A stretch of DNA of 38,414 nt from Halobacteriales archaeon QS_5_70_17 (GTDB lineage Archaea; Halobacteriota; Halobacteria; Halobacteriales; Haloarculaceae): NCBI GenBank assembly GCA_003021975.1, contig PXRR01000066.1, positions 9,161-47,574 of the forward strand. The letters run 5' to 3'. A program made the position numbers and the translations under genes. Position 1 is the first letter of the stretch, and each line of letters opens with the position of its first letter. The notes under the pieces are model-generated. The model was not told the origin of the DNA. It did not search any database and saw nothing but the letters and a program-made list of their open reading frames with translations. Below are positions 7,795 through 16,436 of this stretch, piece by piece.

Positions 7795-8843
7795 TGTCCG
7801 CCGAATCCGAGCGCAAGACCGAGACCATCCCGCAGTGGAAACGTGAGGAGGTCGACGAACTCGTCGACACGATCGAGTCCTACTCGAGCGTCGGCATCGT
7901 CGACCTGACGGGCATCCCGAGCCGGCAGCTCCAGGCCATGCGCAAGGACCTGTACGGCACGGCCGAGCTGCGCGTCTCGCGGAACACCCTCGTCGTGCGC
8001 GCGCTCCAGGAGGTCGACGACGGCCTCGAGCAGCTGACGGAGTTCGTCGAGGGTCAGGTCGGGCTGATCGGGACCAACGACAACCCCTTCGGCCTGTACA
8101 AGGAACTCGAGGCGTCGAAGACGCCCGCGCCGATCAACGCCGGCGAGGTCGCCCCCAACGACATCGTCATCCCGGAGGGCGACACCGGCATCGACCCCGG
8201 CCCGTTCGTCGGGGAACTCCAGCAGGTCGGCGCCGACGCTCGCATCCAGGAGGGTTCGATCCAGGTGCTGTCCGACTCGACCGTGCTCGAGGCCGGCGAA
8301 GAGGTCAGCCAGGACCTGGCGAACGTCCTGAGCGAACTGGGCATCGAGCCCAAGGAGGTCGGCCTCGACCTCCGGAGCGTCTACTCGGAGGGCGTACTCT
8401 TCGAGCCCGAGGAGCTGGCGCTGGACGTCGAGGAGTACCGCGCGGACATCCGGTCCGCCGCGGCCGGCGCCCGCAACCTCTCGATCAACGCCGTCTACCC
8501 GACCGCCCGGACCGCCGGCGCGCTGCTCTCGAAGGCGAGCAACGAGGCCCGCTGGCTGGGCCTGCACGCCGCCATCGAGAGCCCCGACGTCGCCGACGAC
8601 CTCGTCGCGAAGGCCGACGCGCAGATGCGCGCGCTCGCGTCGCACATCGACGACGAGGAGGCGCTGCCCGAGGAGCTTCGCGGCGCCGACCTCGGCGGCG
8701 CGGCCGGCGAACAGGCGGGAGACGAACCCGAAGACGAACAGGCAGACGACCAAGCAGCCGAGGCCGACGCCGACTCCGACTCCGACGAAGACGACGACGA
8801 CGACGAGGACGGCGGCGACGCGCTCGGCGAGATGTTCGGATAA
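7794..8843 (+). CDS. rpl10: Large ribosomal subunit protein uL10 (P0)
   Basis: Stalk protein P0: binds 23S rRNA with uL11 and anchors the L12 dimers. The 349-aa archaeal form has the N-terminal rRNA-binding domain ([16 protein letters not shown] start, [11 protein letters not shown]), an inserted archaeal/eukaryotic domain, helical L12-binding spines and an acidic hinge (about 300-343) before the C-terminal GEMFG. That C-terminal peptide matches the factor-binding tip shared with L12. Starts within the rpl1 stop; rpl12 follows after 9 nt. Confidence 0.97.
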   Translation: MSAESERKTETIPQWKREEVDELVDTIESYSSVGIVDLTGIPSRQLQAMRKDLYGTAELRVSRNTLVVRALQEVDDGLEQLTEFVEGQVGLIGTNDNPFGLYKELEASKTPAPINAGEVAPNDIVIPEGDTGIDPGPFVGELQQVGADARIQEGSIQVLSDSTVLEAGEEVSQDLANVLSELGIEPKEVGLDLRSVYSEGVLFEPEELALDVEEYRADIRSAAAGARNLSINAVYPTARTAGALLSKASNEARWLGLHAAIESPDVADDLVAKADAQMRALASHIDDEEALPEELRGADLGGAAGEQAGDEPEDEQADDQAAEADADSDSDEDDDDDEDGGDALGEMFG

Positions 8844-8852
8844 CACAGACCA

Positions 8853-9194
8853 ATGGAGTACATCTACGCAGCACTCGTCCTGAACGAGACCGGCGAAGAG
8901 ATCAACGAAGACAACGTCACGAGCGTCCTCGAGTCCGCTGGCGCGGACGTCGAGGAGTCCCGCGTGAAGGCCCTCGTGGCCGCCCTCGAGGACGTCGACA
9001 TCGAGGAGGCCGTCGAGGAGGCCGCCGCGGTCCCCGCCGGGGGCGCCGCGGGCGGCGCCGCTGCCGGCGGCGCCGAGGAAACCGAGGAGGCCGAGGAAGA
9101 CGAGGCCGAAGAGGAGGAGGCCGCCGAAGAGGAGGCCGAGGAAGACGAGGAAGACGAGGCCGACGGCGAGGGCCTCGGCGAGCTGTTCGGCTGA
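8853..9194 (+). CDS. rpl12: Ribosomal protein L12 (P1 type)
   Basis: Archaeal P1-type stalk protein, present as dimers on uL10, that recruits translation GTPases. The 113-aa protein has the N-terminal dimerisation domain ([22 protein letters not shown]), an Ala/Gly hinge (about 63-77), a very acidic run of Glu/Ala/Asp and the C-terminal GLGELFG tip that matches uL10. Last gene of the operon. A pyrimidine-rich tract at about 9226-9240 could end the transcript. Intact and typical in length. Confidence 0.97.
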   Translation: MEYIYAALVLNETGEEINEDNVTSVLESAGADVEESRVKALVAALEDVDIEEAVEEAAAVPAGGAAGGAAAGGAEETEEAEEDEAEEEEAAEEEAEEDEEDEADGEGLGELFG

Positions 9195-9322
9195 GCGGCG
9201 CTCCACGCTCCGAGCGCGATCCACACCTTCCTTCGTTTGTCGACGCCCCAGCGGCGGCAGTTGCGTGAGCGAGCGCCGTCCGTCCCTCCGCCCGGCGCGT
9301 CGCGGTGCCGGTCGCCCGAACG

Positions 9323-9328
9323 TTTAGG
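9323..9328 (+). promoter_or_regulatory. TATA box of the TctA-like gene
   Basis: TTTAGG within AACGTTTAGGTACGG, 27-32 nt before the ATG at 9355. It indicates a leaderless transcript independent of the ribosomal operon. Confidence 0.5.
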
Positions 9329-9354
9329 TACGGGGGCGGGACCACTCCGGCGCG

Positions 9355-10584
9355 ATGGAGTCGTTCGGACTCGGCGCCGGCGGGGGTCGGGGACTGGCGG
9401 TGATCGCGTACGCGCTGGCCGGCGTCGCGCTCGGCACCGTCAGCGGCCTCCTCCCGGGGTTGCACGCCAACAACATGGCGCTGGTGCTGGCCGCCGCGGC
9501 GCCGCGGGTACCGGGGCCCCCGGTGCTGGTCGGCGCCGCGATGCTGGCCGCGGGAGTCGCCCACACGTTCCTCGACGTCGTGCCCGCGCTCGCGCTGGGC
9601 GTGCCCGACCCCGCGATGGCCGCGAGCGCGCTCCCGGGGCACCGGCTCGTGCTGGCGGGCCGGGGGCCGGAGGCGCTGTGGCTGTCGGCGCTGGGCAGCG
9701 GCGCGGCGGTCGCGCTGGCCGTCCCGCTCGCGGTTCCGGTGACCAGCGCGATGACGGCGGCCTACCCGGCCGTGCGCGCGCACTTCCCGCTCGTGCTCGG
9801 GGCGGTCGCGCTGGCGCTGATCGCCACAGAGCCGACCGTCCGAGGCCGCGTCGGCGGGGCCGGCGCGCTCGCGACCAGTTTCGCCCTGGGAGCTGCGACC
9901 CTCGACCTGGCCGCCGAGGGTCCGGTCGCCGCGGGCGGGACGCTCACCCCGCTGTTCGCGGGGCTGTTCGGCGCACCGGTGCTGATCGACGCCGTCGGCG
10001 GCGCGGGCGTCCCGCGGCAGGCCGAGGCGACCGTCGCCGTCTCCCGGCGGGCGGTCGCGGGGCTGGCGGCGGTCGGGACGCTCGCCGGCGCAGTGGTGGG
10101 CTACCTGCCGGCGGTCTCGAGCGCCGTCGCGGCGACGCTGGCGCTGCTGGCGGTGCCCGGCCGCTTCGACGCCCGCGGGTTCGTCGTGACGACCAGCGGC
10201 GTGAACACGGCGAACACCGTCTTCGCGCTGTTCGCGCTGACGGCCCTCGGATCGCCCCGGACGGGCGTGCTGGTGGCCGTCGAGCGGGCGGGCGTCCCCC
10301 TCGACCTCCCCGTCCTGTTGACCGCGGTGGCCGTCGCCGCCGCCTGCGGGTTCGTCCTCGTGGTCACGCTGGGGCGGATGTACCTGCGGGCGGTCGGCGC
10401 GGTCGACCCGACGTGGCTGTCGGCGGTCGTCCTCGCGGGGCTCTGTGCGCTCTCGTATCTGTTCGCCGGACCCATCGGGGTCGCCGTCCTCGCCGCGGCG
10501 GCGCTCGTCGGTCGGATTCCCGTGATCTTCGGCGCGCGCCGCGCACACCTGATGGGGGTGCTCTACCCGGCGCTCGTCCTATAG
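9355..10584 (+). CDS. TctA-family membrane protein (archaeal type)
   Basis: A 409-aa polytopic membrane protein with about ten hydrophobic segments. The motif GLLPGLHANNMA (about 33-44) and the second half with SGVNTANTVFALFAL match the archaeal TctA-like family (COG1784), distant relatives of the large permease subunit of tripartite tricarboxylate transporters. No TctB or TctC gene is nearby, so the substrate is unknown and it may act alone, as in other archaea. The ATG at 9355 fits the TATA distance. It ends against the 3' remnant of the S66 peptidase gene, convergent. Confidence 0.85.
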   Translation: MESFGLGAGGGRGLAVIAYALAGVALGTVSGLLPGLHANNMALVLAAAAPRVPGPPVLVGAAMLAAGVAHTFLDVVPALALGVPDPAMAASALPGHRLVLAGRGPEALWLSALGSGAAVALAVPLAVPVTSAMTAAYPAVRAHFPLVLGAVALALIATEPTVRGRVGGAGALATSFALGAATLDLAAEGPVAAGGTLTPLFAGLFGAPVLIDAVGGAGVPRQAEATVAVSRRAVAGLAAVGTLAGAVVGYLPAVSSAVAATLALLAVPGRFDARGFVVTTSGVNTANTVFALFALTALGSPRTGVLVAVERAGVPLDLPVLLTAVAVAAACGFVLVVTLGRMYLRAVGAVDPTWLSAVVLAGLCALSYLFAGPIGVAVLAAAALVGRIPVIFGARRAHLMGVLYPALVL

Positions 10585-11281
10585 GAAGCGGATCGACCAT
10601 CGGGAGGGGATCGGCCGGGGCCCCGAGCACCGCGTGGATCCGGAGCATCGAGAGACAGCCCCCCACCACGGGACCGCGGGCGGTCGCGTTCGGGGGGCGT
10701 CCCAGGCCCACCCCCGCGCCGGGAACCACGGCCGCGTCTCGTCGGCCTCGAAGTCGGCGTAGCTGTCGGTCCACCCCTCGGCGGGGTCGGCCTCGCCGAG
10801 CGGCGTCGCGCGGAGCGCGCGGCGGACCCACCGGCGGGTGTAGGGGTGGATCTCCGGGTCGGCGACCGGATCCGGGGACAGCTGTCCGCGGTAAAAGGAG
10901 ACGACGCCGGCCCGGATGAGCAGGGCGTGGACGTGGGTGTTGTCGCTGCCGCCGGAGAACCGGGGTGGGGTTCGCCCCGAGGAACTCGGGGTCGAGCCGG
11001 CCGACCAACTGGTGGGCGACGTTGCCGCCCATCGCCGCCACCACGCCGGCGACGTCGTCGGCCGCGAACGCCCGCCGGAGGTCGACGGCCCGCTCGTCGG
11101 GGTAGTCTTTCAGCCACTCGGTCGACTTCCGGGCCGTCGGGTCGACCTCGACCTCGAGGTCGAACGAGCGCAGGCGGTCGAGTCCGCGGTCGAAGGCCGC
11201 CGGGGCGGCGTGAGACGTGGCGACCACCGCGACGGTGTCGCCCGCCTCCACCGGCGGTGGGTACTCGCAGTCCGAGTCCAT
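10585..11281 (-). pseudogene. S66-family LD-carboxypeptidase/MccF-like remnant, truncated and frameshifted
   Basis: Remnant of a serine peptidase of family S66 (LD-carboxypeptidase, microcin C7 resistance MccF). From ATG 11281: PPPVEAGDTVAVVA, STEWLKDYPDERAVDL, AAMGGN and LDPEFLGANPTP. The frame then changes near 10965 to SGGSDNTHVHALLIRAG, which carries the nucleophile serine region. It changes back at a six-G run (10692-10697) to ATARGPVVGGCLSMLRI. Homology stops near 10617, where the tctA 3' end begins. The C-terminal third, with the catalytic Glu and His in family members, is absent. Two frame changes plus truncation make it non-functional. Confidence 0.75.
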
Positions 11282-11357
11282 CGAGAACTACCGCCCGCCA
11301 CGCCGGGGGACGGCATGAAACGCGGCCCTGCGACTGCGGGAGCGTAGCCGCCGCCTG

Positions 11358-12304
11358 TTAAATGTACTCCTGCCGGCGGAAGTGAGCGAGCGTCACGGCC
11401 GCGACCAACAGCCTCCCGAGCGTCGCCGCCGGGTAGGCGTACGGCCAGAGGAGTTCGGGCGTGTTGAACGCCGAGGAGGCGGGGTCGAAGTTCGTCCCGT
11501 AGACTCCGGCGATGAACGCCAGCGGGAGGAAGACCGTCGCGACGACCGTCAGCGTCCTCATCACCTCGTTGGTCGACTGGGAGACGGTGTTGAGGTAGAT
11601 GTCGCGGGCGCCGATGGTCAGGTCGCGGTAGGTCTCGGTGAGGTCGACGATCCCGACGAGGTGGTCGTAGACGTCGCGGAAGTACTTCTCGGTCTGGGAG
11701 CCGACCTGGTCTGGGTCTCCCCGGGCGAGCGCCCCGAGGGCGTTCCGGGAGGGCCAGGCCACCTTCCGGAAGGAGAGGAGGTCCCGGCGGACGCCGTTGA
11801 TCCGCTGGAGGGTCTCGATCCCCGTCGAGACGAGCACCTCCTCCTCGACGGTCTCGATCTGGGTCTCGGCGGCGTCGAGGACGTCGGGATCCGGACGTCG
11901 CCCCTGTCGACGGCGCTTCAGACGCGGTCGACGGCCTCGATGGGCACCGTCGACAGGGTACAGAGCCACTCGTCGCCGAGGAAGACGCCGACGGGTTCGT
12001 CGCGGATCTCCTCGTCGAACGAGCGGTCGCCGGCGGCCAGTTCGGCCTCTTTCGCCAGGACGAACGTGTAGTCGGAGTACTCCTCGGGTTTCGGGCGGAC
12101 GTTGCGCTCGAGTCCTCGACGGCCAGCGGGTGGATGCCGAAGGCGTCGGCGACCTGCCGGAACTCCTCTGGGTCGGCGTCGGTCGCGCGCACCCACGTCA
12201 CGCCCGGGGCGTCCCTGGCCGACCGGAGGTCCTCGTTCGTCCGGACCGCGGAGCGCTCGGCGGTTTCCTCGTCGTAGACCAGCGCCTCGATCGCGGTGCG
12301 TCAC
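11358..12304 (-). pseudogene. CorA-type Mg2+/Co2+ transporter, broken, signature GMN reads GTN
   Basis: CorA family (2-TM metal ion channel). Recognisable pieces in order: IEALVYDEETAERSAVRTNE and VTWVRATDADPEEFRQVADAFGIHPLAVED (12304 to about 12118), then another frame with KPEEYSDYTFVLAKEAEL...VPIEAVDRV (to about 11926). The Trp codon after DRV reads TGA through loss of one base. A third piece, DVLDAAETQIETVEEEVLVSTGIETLQRINGVRRDLL, runs to the two C-terminal helices and TAA at 11358. About 20 residues before DVLDAAE appear lost. The signature YGMNF is YGTNF (codon at 11493-11495). No in-frame start remains: a TGA lies directly upstream. Confidence 0.8.
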
Positions 12305-12455
12305 CCGACCGACCGGACGTCGCGACGAGTGCAATACCGACCATCAGTCCCGTCAGCGTGAACGACCGGCCCGGATACGGGGCCACGACGCCGACGAAGT
12401 AGCCGACGAGCGCGAGGACGATCAGCGCGACGCCCGCCGCGCGGCGGCGATTCAC
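12198..12455 (-). CDS. Small haloarchaeal membrane protein, 3' end uncertain
   Basis: GTG at 12455 gives NRRRAAGVALIVLALVGYFVGVVAPYPGRSFTLTGLMVGIALVATSG, two hydrophobic segments (about 7-26 and 34-48) around a PYPGR loop, as in small haloarchaeal membrane proteins of unknown function. After residue ~52 the ORF runs over the CorA-like gene in a wrong frame to 12198. A single-base change near 12310 would end it at the TGA at about 12301-12303, giving a ~51-aa protein, which looks more natural. Lies 62 nt downstream of the zinc-ribbon gene. A perfect inverted repeat overlaps its start codon. Confidence 0.5.
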   Translation of the reverse strand: MNRRRAAGVALIVLALVGYFVGVVAPYPGRSFTLTGLMVGIALVATSGRSGDAPRSRRWSTTRKPPSAPRSGRTRTSGRPGTPRA

Positions 12456-12469
12456 ACCCTCCGGTGTGA
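12452..12469. repeat. Perfect 7-bp inverted repeat over the GTG start
   Basis: TCACACC at 12452-12458 and GGTGTGA at 12463-12469, separated by CTCC. On the minus strand the hairpin would contain both the GGAGG-like SD and the GTG start of the small membrane protein. It could shield initiation or end transcription from the zinc-ribbon gene; neither is established. Confidence 0.4.
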
Positions 12470-12517
12470 GGCCAGCGAGAAAAGCGTGTCCGGGCCGTTC
12501 CCGGACCCGGAGACCGG

Positions 12518-12889
12518 TCACGCGACGAACGACCGTCCACAGTGTGGACAGTCGGCGTCGTCCGGATCGACGATCCCCCCGCACATGCTACAGTGAGAGA
12601 GGTCGCCACCGGAGCGGACCTCCGCCGTCGCGGGGCTTCCCTCGCGGTACCCCCGCCCGAGGAACAGGTCGACGACGCCGTGACTCCCGGAGTAGAACTC
12701 GGAGTAGCGACAGCGCTCGCAGATGACGACCGTGAACGGCCGTCCTTGGACGTCGAGCAGTTCGCCGAACAGTGACCCGGTCGTGGAGACGGTCTCGGTC
12801 GTCGCCTCGTCGTGGCCGCACTTCGGGCAGCCGAGGTCGTCGCCGGACTCGTCGCGGGCGCCGGTGGAGGATCGGTCGTTGGAAACCAT
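12518..12889 (-). CDS. Zinc-ribbon protein (predicted nucleic-acid-binding)
   Basis: A 123-aa protein with two zinc-binding units. The first has CPKCG (about 21-25) and CERC (about 58-61) framing the block TGSLFGELLDVQGRPFTVVICERCRYSEFY, close to the YpzJ/COG3478 type of predicted nucleic-acid-binding zinc ribbons. The second, CSMCGG...CPHCGRSF (about 101-120), is a C-terminal zinc ribbon. No catalytic residues seen. The gene lies 58 nt after the cysS stop on the same strand and may be co-transcribed. Molecular role unknown. Confidence 0.75.
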   Translation of the reverse strand: MVSNDRSSTGARDESGDDLGCPKCGHDEATTETVSTTGSLFGELLDVQGRPFTVVICERCRYSEFYSGSHGVVDLFLGRGYREGSPATAEVRSGGDLSHCSMCGGIVDPDDADCPHCGRSFVA

Positions 12890-12947
12890 ACCTCCGTCCC
12901 GGTCGCCGGGAAAGAAAAGTCGAACGGCGAGGACCGCGGTCGCCGGG

Positions 12948-14429
12948 CTACAGCCGGTAGGTCGGCCCCTCGTCGGTGTCCTCGACCTCGACGCCGAGCG
13001 CCTCGAGACTGTCGCGGAGTTCGTCGGCGCGCTCGTAATTGTCCGCCTCGCGCTCGCGCTCCCGGAGGTCGAGCACGAGGTCGATCACGTCGCCCGCGAG
13101 GTCGACCGCTCCCTCGCCGGCCCCGTCCCCGAAGGTCAGCCCGAGGACGTCCCCGGCCAGTCCGTCGACCGTCTCGACGGCCTTCCGGAGGCCGTAGTAG
13201 TCGTACTCCGTTCGGTCGTCGACGTGGCGGTTGACCGCGCCCGCCAGATCCAGCAGGGCGGCGACGGCCTCCCGGGTGTTGAAGTCCTCGTCCATCGCGG
13301 CCACGAACGCCTCCCGGGCGTCCTCGACGGCCGCCCGGAGGTCGGGGCCGTCGACCTTCGCGTAGGCGTCCGGGGAGTCCATCGCGTCGACCGCCCGCTC
13401 GCGGGCGCGCTCGATGCGTTCCCAGCGCTCCTCGGCCTCCGCGACCGTCTCCTCCGAGAGGACGCCGCGGTTGCTGTAGGCCGTCGACAGCAGCAGGGTC
13501 CGGACGACGTTCGCGCCGAGTTCCTCGACGGCGTCGCTCACCGTCCAGAAGTTGCCCAGCGAGGAAGACATCTTCTCGCCCTCGGTCTCCAGCAGGCGGA
13601 CGTGCAGCCAGTAGCGGGCGAACCGCTCGCCGGTGGCGGCTTCGCTCTGTGCGATCTCGTTTTCGTGGTGGGGGAAGACCAGGTCCTGCCCCCCCATGTG
13701 GACGTCGATGGTCTCCCCGAGGTGGGCCATGCTCATCGCCGAGCACTCGATGTGCCAGCCGGGCCGACCCTCGCCCCACGGCGAGTCCCATGTCTCCGCG
13801 CCCTCGGCGGCGACCTCGGCCGGGGCGGCCGTCTCGTGGCGGTGCTCCGCGACGTCCGATGGGGGAACGCCGCCGGCCTTCCAGAGCGCGAAGTCCGTCG
13901 GGGTGCGCTTCTCGGCGCGCTCCTCCTCGGGGCCCTGGGCCTCGAGGTCCTCGACCGACTGGTTCGAGAGCTTCCCGTACTCCTCGAAGCGGGACGTGTC
14001 GAAGTAGACCGACCCCCCGGACTCGTAAGCGTACCCCCGCTCGACCAGCGTCTCGATGAGGTCGACGATCTCGGGCACGTGCTCGCTGACCCGGGGGTAG
14101 ACCTCCGCGCGCCGGAGGTTCAGCGCGCGCATGTCCTCGATCGTCTCCTCCAGGTAGTGGCGCGCGACGCTCCGCTCGTCGTCGCCGGTCTCGCCGACCC
14201 GGGCGACGATCTTCTCGTTGACGTCGGTGAAGTTCTCGACGTGGCGGACGTCGTAGCCGCGGTACTCGAGCCAGCGGTGGACGACGTCGGCGTGGGTCCA
14301 CAGGCGGGCGTGGCCCAGGTGGGCGGGGTCCGAGACGGTGAGACCGCAGACGTAGAGCAGCACCTCGTCGCCGTCGACCTCGAACTCCTCGCGCTCGCCC
14401 GTGAGCGTGTTGGTCACGCGTAGGCTCAT
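12948..14429 (-). CDS. cysS: Cysteine--tRNA ligase
   Basis: Class I aminoacyl-tRNA synthetase charging tRNA-Cys. The 493-aa protein has the zinc-site Cys in LYVCGLTVSDPAHLGHAR with the HIGH motif as HLGH, the second zinc-ligand region GWHIECSAM, HHENEIAQSE, and the KMSKS loop as EGEKMSSSLGN (about 280-290). The C-terminal helical domain is complete (YERADELRDSLEALGVEVED). A GTG at 14432 precedes the ATG at 14429; the ATG (MSLRVTNTLTGE) is the usual start. Intact. Divergent from the galactokinase gene, with the zinc-ribbon gene downstream. Confidence 0.97.
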   Translation of the reverse strand: MSLRVTNTLTGEREEFEVDGDEVLLYVCGLTVSDPAHLGHARLWTHADVVHRWLEYRGYDVRHVENFTDVNEKIVARVGETGDDERSVARHYLEETIEDMRALNLRRAEVYPRVSEHVPEIVDLIETLVERGYAYESGGSVYFDTSRFEEYGKLSNQSVEDLEAQGPEEERAEKRTPTDFALWKAGGVPPSDVAEHRHETAAPAEVAAEGAETWDSPWGEGRPGWHIECSAMSMAHLGETIDVHMGGQDLVFPHHENEIAQSEAATGERFARYWLHVRLLETEGEKMSSSLGNFWTVSDAVEELGANVVRTLLLSTAYSNRGVLSEETVAEAEERWERIERARERAVDAMDSPDAYAKVDGPDLRAAVEDAREAFVAAMDEDFNTREAVAALLDLAGAVNRHVDDRTEYDYYGLRKAVETVDGLAGDVLGLTFGDGAGEGAVDLAGDVIDLVLDLREREREADNYERADELRDSLEALGVEVEDTDEGPTYRL

Positions 14430-14517
14430 CACCCGCCGCTACCGGCGGCGTCGGTTTCAACGCATCGGATCCGCGACCGCCGACAGGCCCAACTGCCGGC
14501 CCCGCGAGCACCGGGGC

Positions 14518-15747
14518 ATGAGCGACGACCGCGGCCCGGGGTCCGAGACCGAGTTAGACGGCGGCGCGGCACCGCCGACGCGCCGGGCGAGGGCGGCCTG
14601 CCGCGAGCGGTTCGGGGCGCCGGCCGTCCTCGCCACCGCCCCCGGCCGGGTGAACCTCGTCGGCGGGCATACCGACTACAACGGAGGGCTGGTCCTCCCG
14701 GCGGCGATCGACCGCCGGACCGCGGTCGCCGCGCGCCCCAGCGGCGGGGATCGGATCCGCGTCCGCTCGGCGACCCTCGGGGAGACGGCGACCGTCGACC
14801 CCGGGGGCGATCCGCGCAGCGAGTGGACGGATTACGTCGTCGGCGCGGCGCGGGCGCTCGACCGGAGTTCCGACACGGACGCAGCCCCGATCGGCGTCCG
14901 CGGCGTCGACCTCGCGGTCGCGAGCGACGTTCCACCCGGCGCTGGGCTCGCGTCCTCCGCCGCGCTGACGGTCGCCGTCGGCGCCGCTCTCGCGGCCCTC
15001 GGGGGAATGGACGTCCCCGACAAACGGCTCGCGGCGCTGTGCCGCCGCGCCGAGACCGAGTTCGTCGGCGTCCCCTGTGGCGTCCTCGATCAGTTCGCTT
15101 CCGTCTTCGGTCGCCGGGGCCGAGCGCTCGCGCTCGACTGCCGCTCGCGGGACTACGAGTGCCTCCCCCTCCCGGCCGCCGACGCCCGGATCGTCGCCGT
15201 CGACACGAACGTCGGACACGACCTCGCGGCCTCGGCCTACGGCGAGCGCCGGCGGACCTGCCGGCGCGGGGTCGCCCTGCTCGACGACCTGCTCGACCGC
15301 GAGGTCGACGCGCTCCGGGACGCGCGGGGAGCCTTCGGGCGGGTCGCCGGGGACCTCCCGCCGACGGTGCGGGCGCGCTGCCGGCACGTCCTCCGGGAGA
15401 ACGAGCGCGTCCGCGAGGCGACCGCTGCGCTCCGGGCCGGCGAGTTCGACCGCGTCGGAGCCTGCATGGACGCCTCCCACCGGAGTCTCCGGGAGGACTA
15501 CGAGGTGAGCTGTGCGGAACTCGACGCCGTCGTCGACGTCGCCCGGGACTGCCCGGGGGCCCACGGCGCCCGGATGACCGGCGGCGGGTTCGGCGGGAGC
15601 GTCGTCGCGCTGGTCGCGCCCGGCGCCGTCGACCGGTTCGCCGGGCGCGTCCGCCGGGAGTACCCCGACCGGACCGGGATCGATCCGGACGTCTACCGGT
15701 GTCGGGCCGCCGATGGCTACCGGATCGACGTCCTGGAGGGCGAGTAG
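14518..15747 (+). CDS. galK: Galactokinase (GHMP kinase)
   Basis: GHMP-superfamily sugar kinase, about 409 aa, expected to phosphorylate galactose to galactose-1-phosphate. Motif 1 is GRVNLVGGHTDYNGG (about 43-57), motif 2 PPGAGLASSAAL (about 142-153) and motif 3 MTGGGFGGSVVAL near the C-terminus. GVLDQFASVFG carries the catalytic Asp region. In motif 1 the usual GEHTDY is GGHTDY (codon GGG at 14665-14667); that Glu contacts galactose in characterised enzymes, so specificity may differ. The ATG at 14518 is chosen because upstream codons lack a start typical of the family. No other Leloir gene is visible nearby. Confidence 0.85.
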   Translation: MSDDRGPGSETELDGGAAPPTRRARAACRERFGAPAVLATAPGRVNLVGGHTDYNGGLVLPAAIDRRTAVAARPSGGDRIRVRSATLGETATVDPGGDPRSEWTDYVVGAARALDRSSDTDAAPIGVRGVDLAVASDVPPGAGLASSAALTVAVGAALAALGGMDVPDKRLAALCRRAETEFVGVPCGVLDQFASVFGRRGRALALDCRSRDYECLPLPAADARIVAVDTNVGHDLAASAYGERRRTCRRGVALLDDLLDREVDALRDARGAFGRVAGDLPPTVRARCRHVLRENERVREATAALRAGEFDRVGACMDASHRSLREDYEVSCAELDAVVDVARDCPGAHGARMTGGGFGGSVVALVAPGAVDRFAGRVRREYPDRTGIDPDVYRCRAADGYRIDVLEGE

Positions 15748-15780
15748 GCGGTACGGGCGAGCGCCGGGGCAGAGCGACCC

Positions 15781-16284
15781 TCAGGCTATCGCGTCCTCGA
15801 CGATCCGGAGCGTGTCGGGGCCGTCCCGGGCGCCGACGACGACCAGCACGCCCCCGTCGGTCGCCCCGGCGGCCCCGACTGCGACCCCCTCGCCGTCCAG
15901 GCGGTCGACGGCGTACGCGAGCGCCCGCGGGCCGATCCCGTCGCCGGTGGCCGTCACGGCCGTCAGATCGCCGGCGTCGGCGGCCAGCAGGGTGTCTCCG
16001 ACCCGGAGCAGCGCCGCGTCGGGATCGTCGGTCGGTCCGAGGCCCCGCTGCATGGTCACGCGGACGCGGTCGGCGTCGGCCGCCGGCGGCGCGTACGGGT
16101 CGAGGTCCTCCGCGTACCGACGGAGCGCGGCGGTGATCGTCTCCTCGTCGCTGCCGGCCAGCGCGTCCTCGGTCGCTTCGAGGTGGCGGGCGGCCGCGGC
16201 GTAGTTGACGACGCCGGCCCGGAGCGCGTCGCGCAGAAACGGGCGGGCGCGGACGGCCGCCCGCGTCTCGGCGGCGAGTGACAT
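15781..16284 (-). CDS. Conserved haloarchaeal protein of unknown function (DUF7523-like)
   Basis: A 167-aa soluble protein. ATG at 16284 gives SLAAETRAAVRARPFLRDALRAGVVNYAAAARHL, a helical N-terminal region, followed by an alpha/beta half (ALLRVGDTLLAADAGDLTAVTATGD) that resembles an ACT-like ligand-binding fold. I recall the same small gene divergent from cbiX in other haloarchaea (DUF7523). The longer frame to 16428 is rejected because a TATA-like GCTTATTCCC sits on the minus strand at 16307-16316, at leaderless distance from 16284. Function unknown; convergent with galK. Confidence 0.7.
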   Translation of the reverse strand: MSLAAETRAAVRARPFLRDALRAGVVNYAAAARHLEATEDALAGSDEETITAALRRYAEDLDPYAPPAADADRVRVTMQRGLGPTDDPDAALLRVGDTLLAADAGDLTAVTATGDGIGPRALAYAVDRLDGEGVAVGAAGATDGGVLVVVGARDGPDTLRIVEDAIA

Positions 16285-16306
16285 ACCCGTCGCCGGGAGG
16301 TCGACG

Positions 16307-16316
16307 GGAATAAGCG
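16307..16316 (-). promoter_or_regulatory. Probable TATA box of the DUF7523-like gene
   Basis: Minus-strand GCTTATTCCC, 23-32 nt before the ATG at 16284. It decides the start codon against the longer reading frame. Confidence 0.45.
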
Positions 16317-16436
16317 TCCCGGACGGTCCCGAGACAGACGGGAACCGACCTATCGCCTCGCCCGGGCGCGGCGGGCCTCGGACGCCGAAGCGGGGGGAGA
16401 CGAAGCTCATAAGCCGCCGTGGACCCACTCACTGGT

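Noticed and set aside
8690-9190. Repetitive GAC/GAG-rich tracts suggesting a DNA repeat
   Set aside because: They encode the acidic tails and hinge regions of uL10 and L12, normal in halophiles.
9237-10919. Long plus-strand Arg/Gly-rich frame over the tctA gene
   Set aside because: It is an out-of-frame shadow of tctA; the tctA frame has hydrophobic helices and family motifs.
12301-14511. Long minus-strand frame through cysS and the zinc-ribbon gene
   Set aside because: Arg/Pro/Gly-rich shadow; the cysS frame carries HLGH and KMSSS motifs.
14401-14517. Earlier start for galactokinase
   Set aside because: The upstream 39 codons are Arg-rich, antisense to the cysS start and unlike the family; ATG at 14518 is better.
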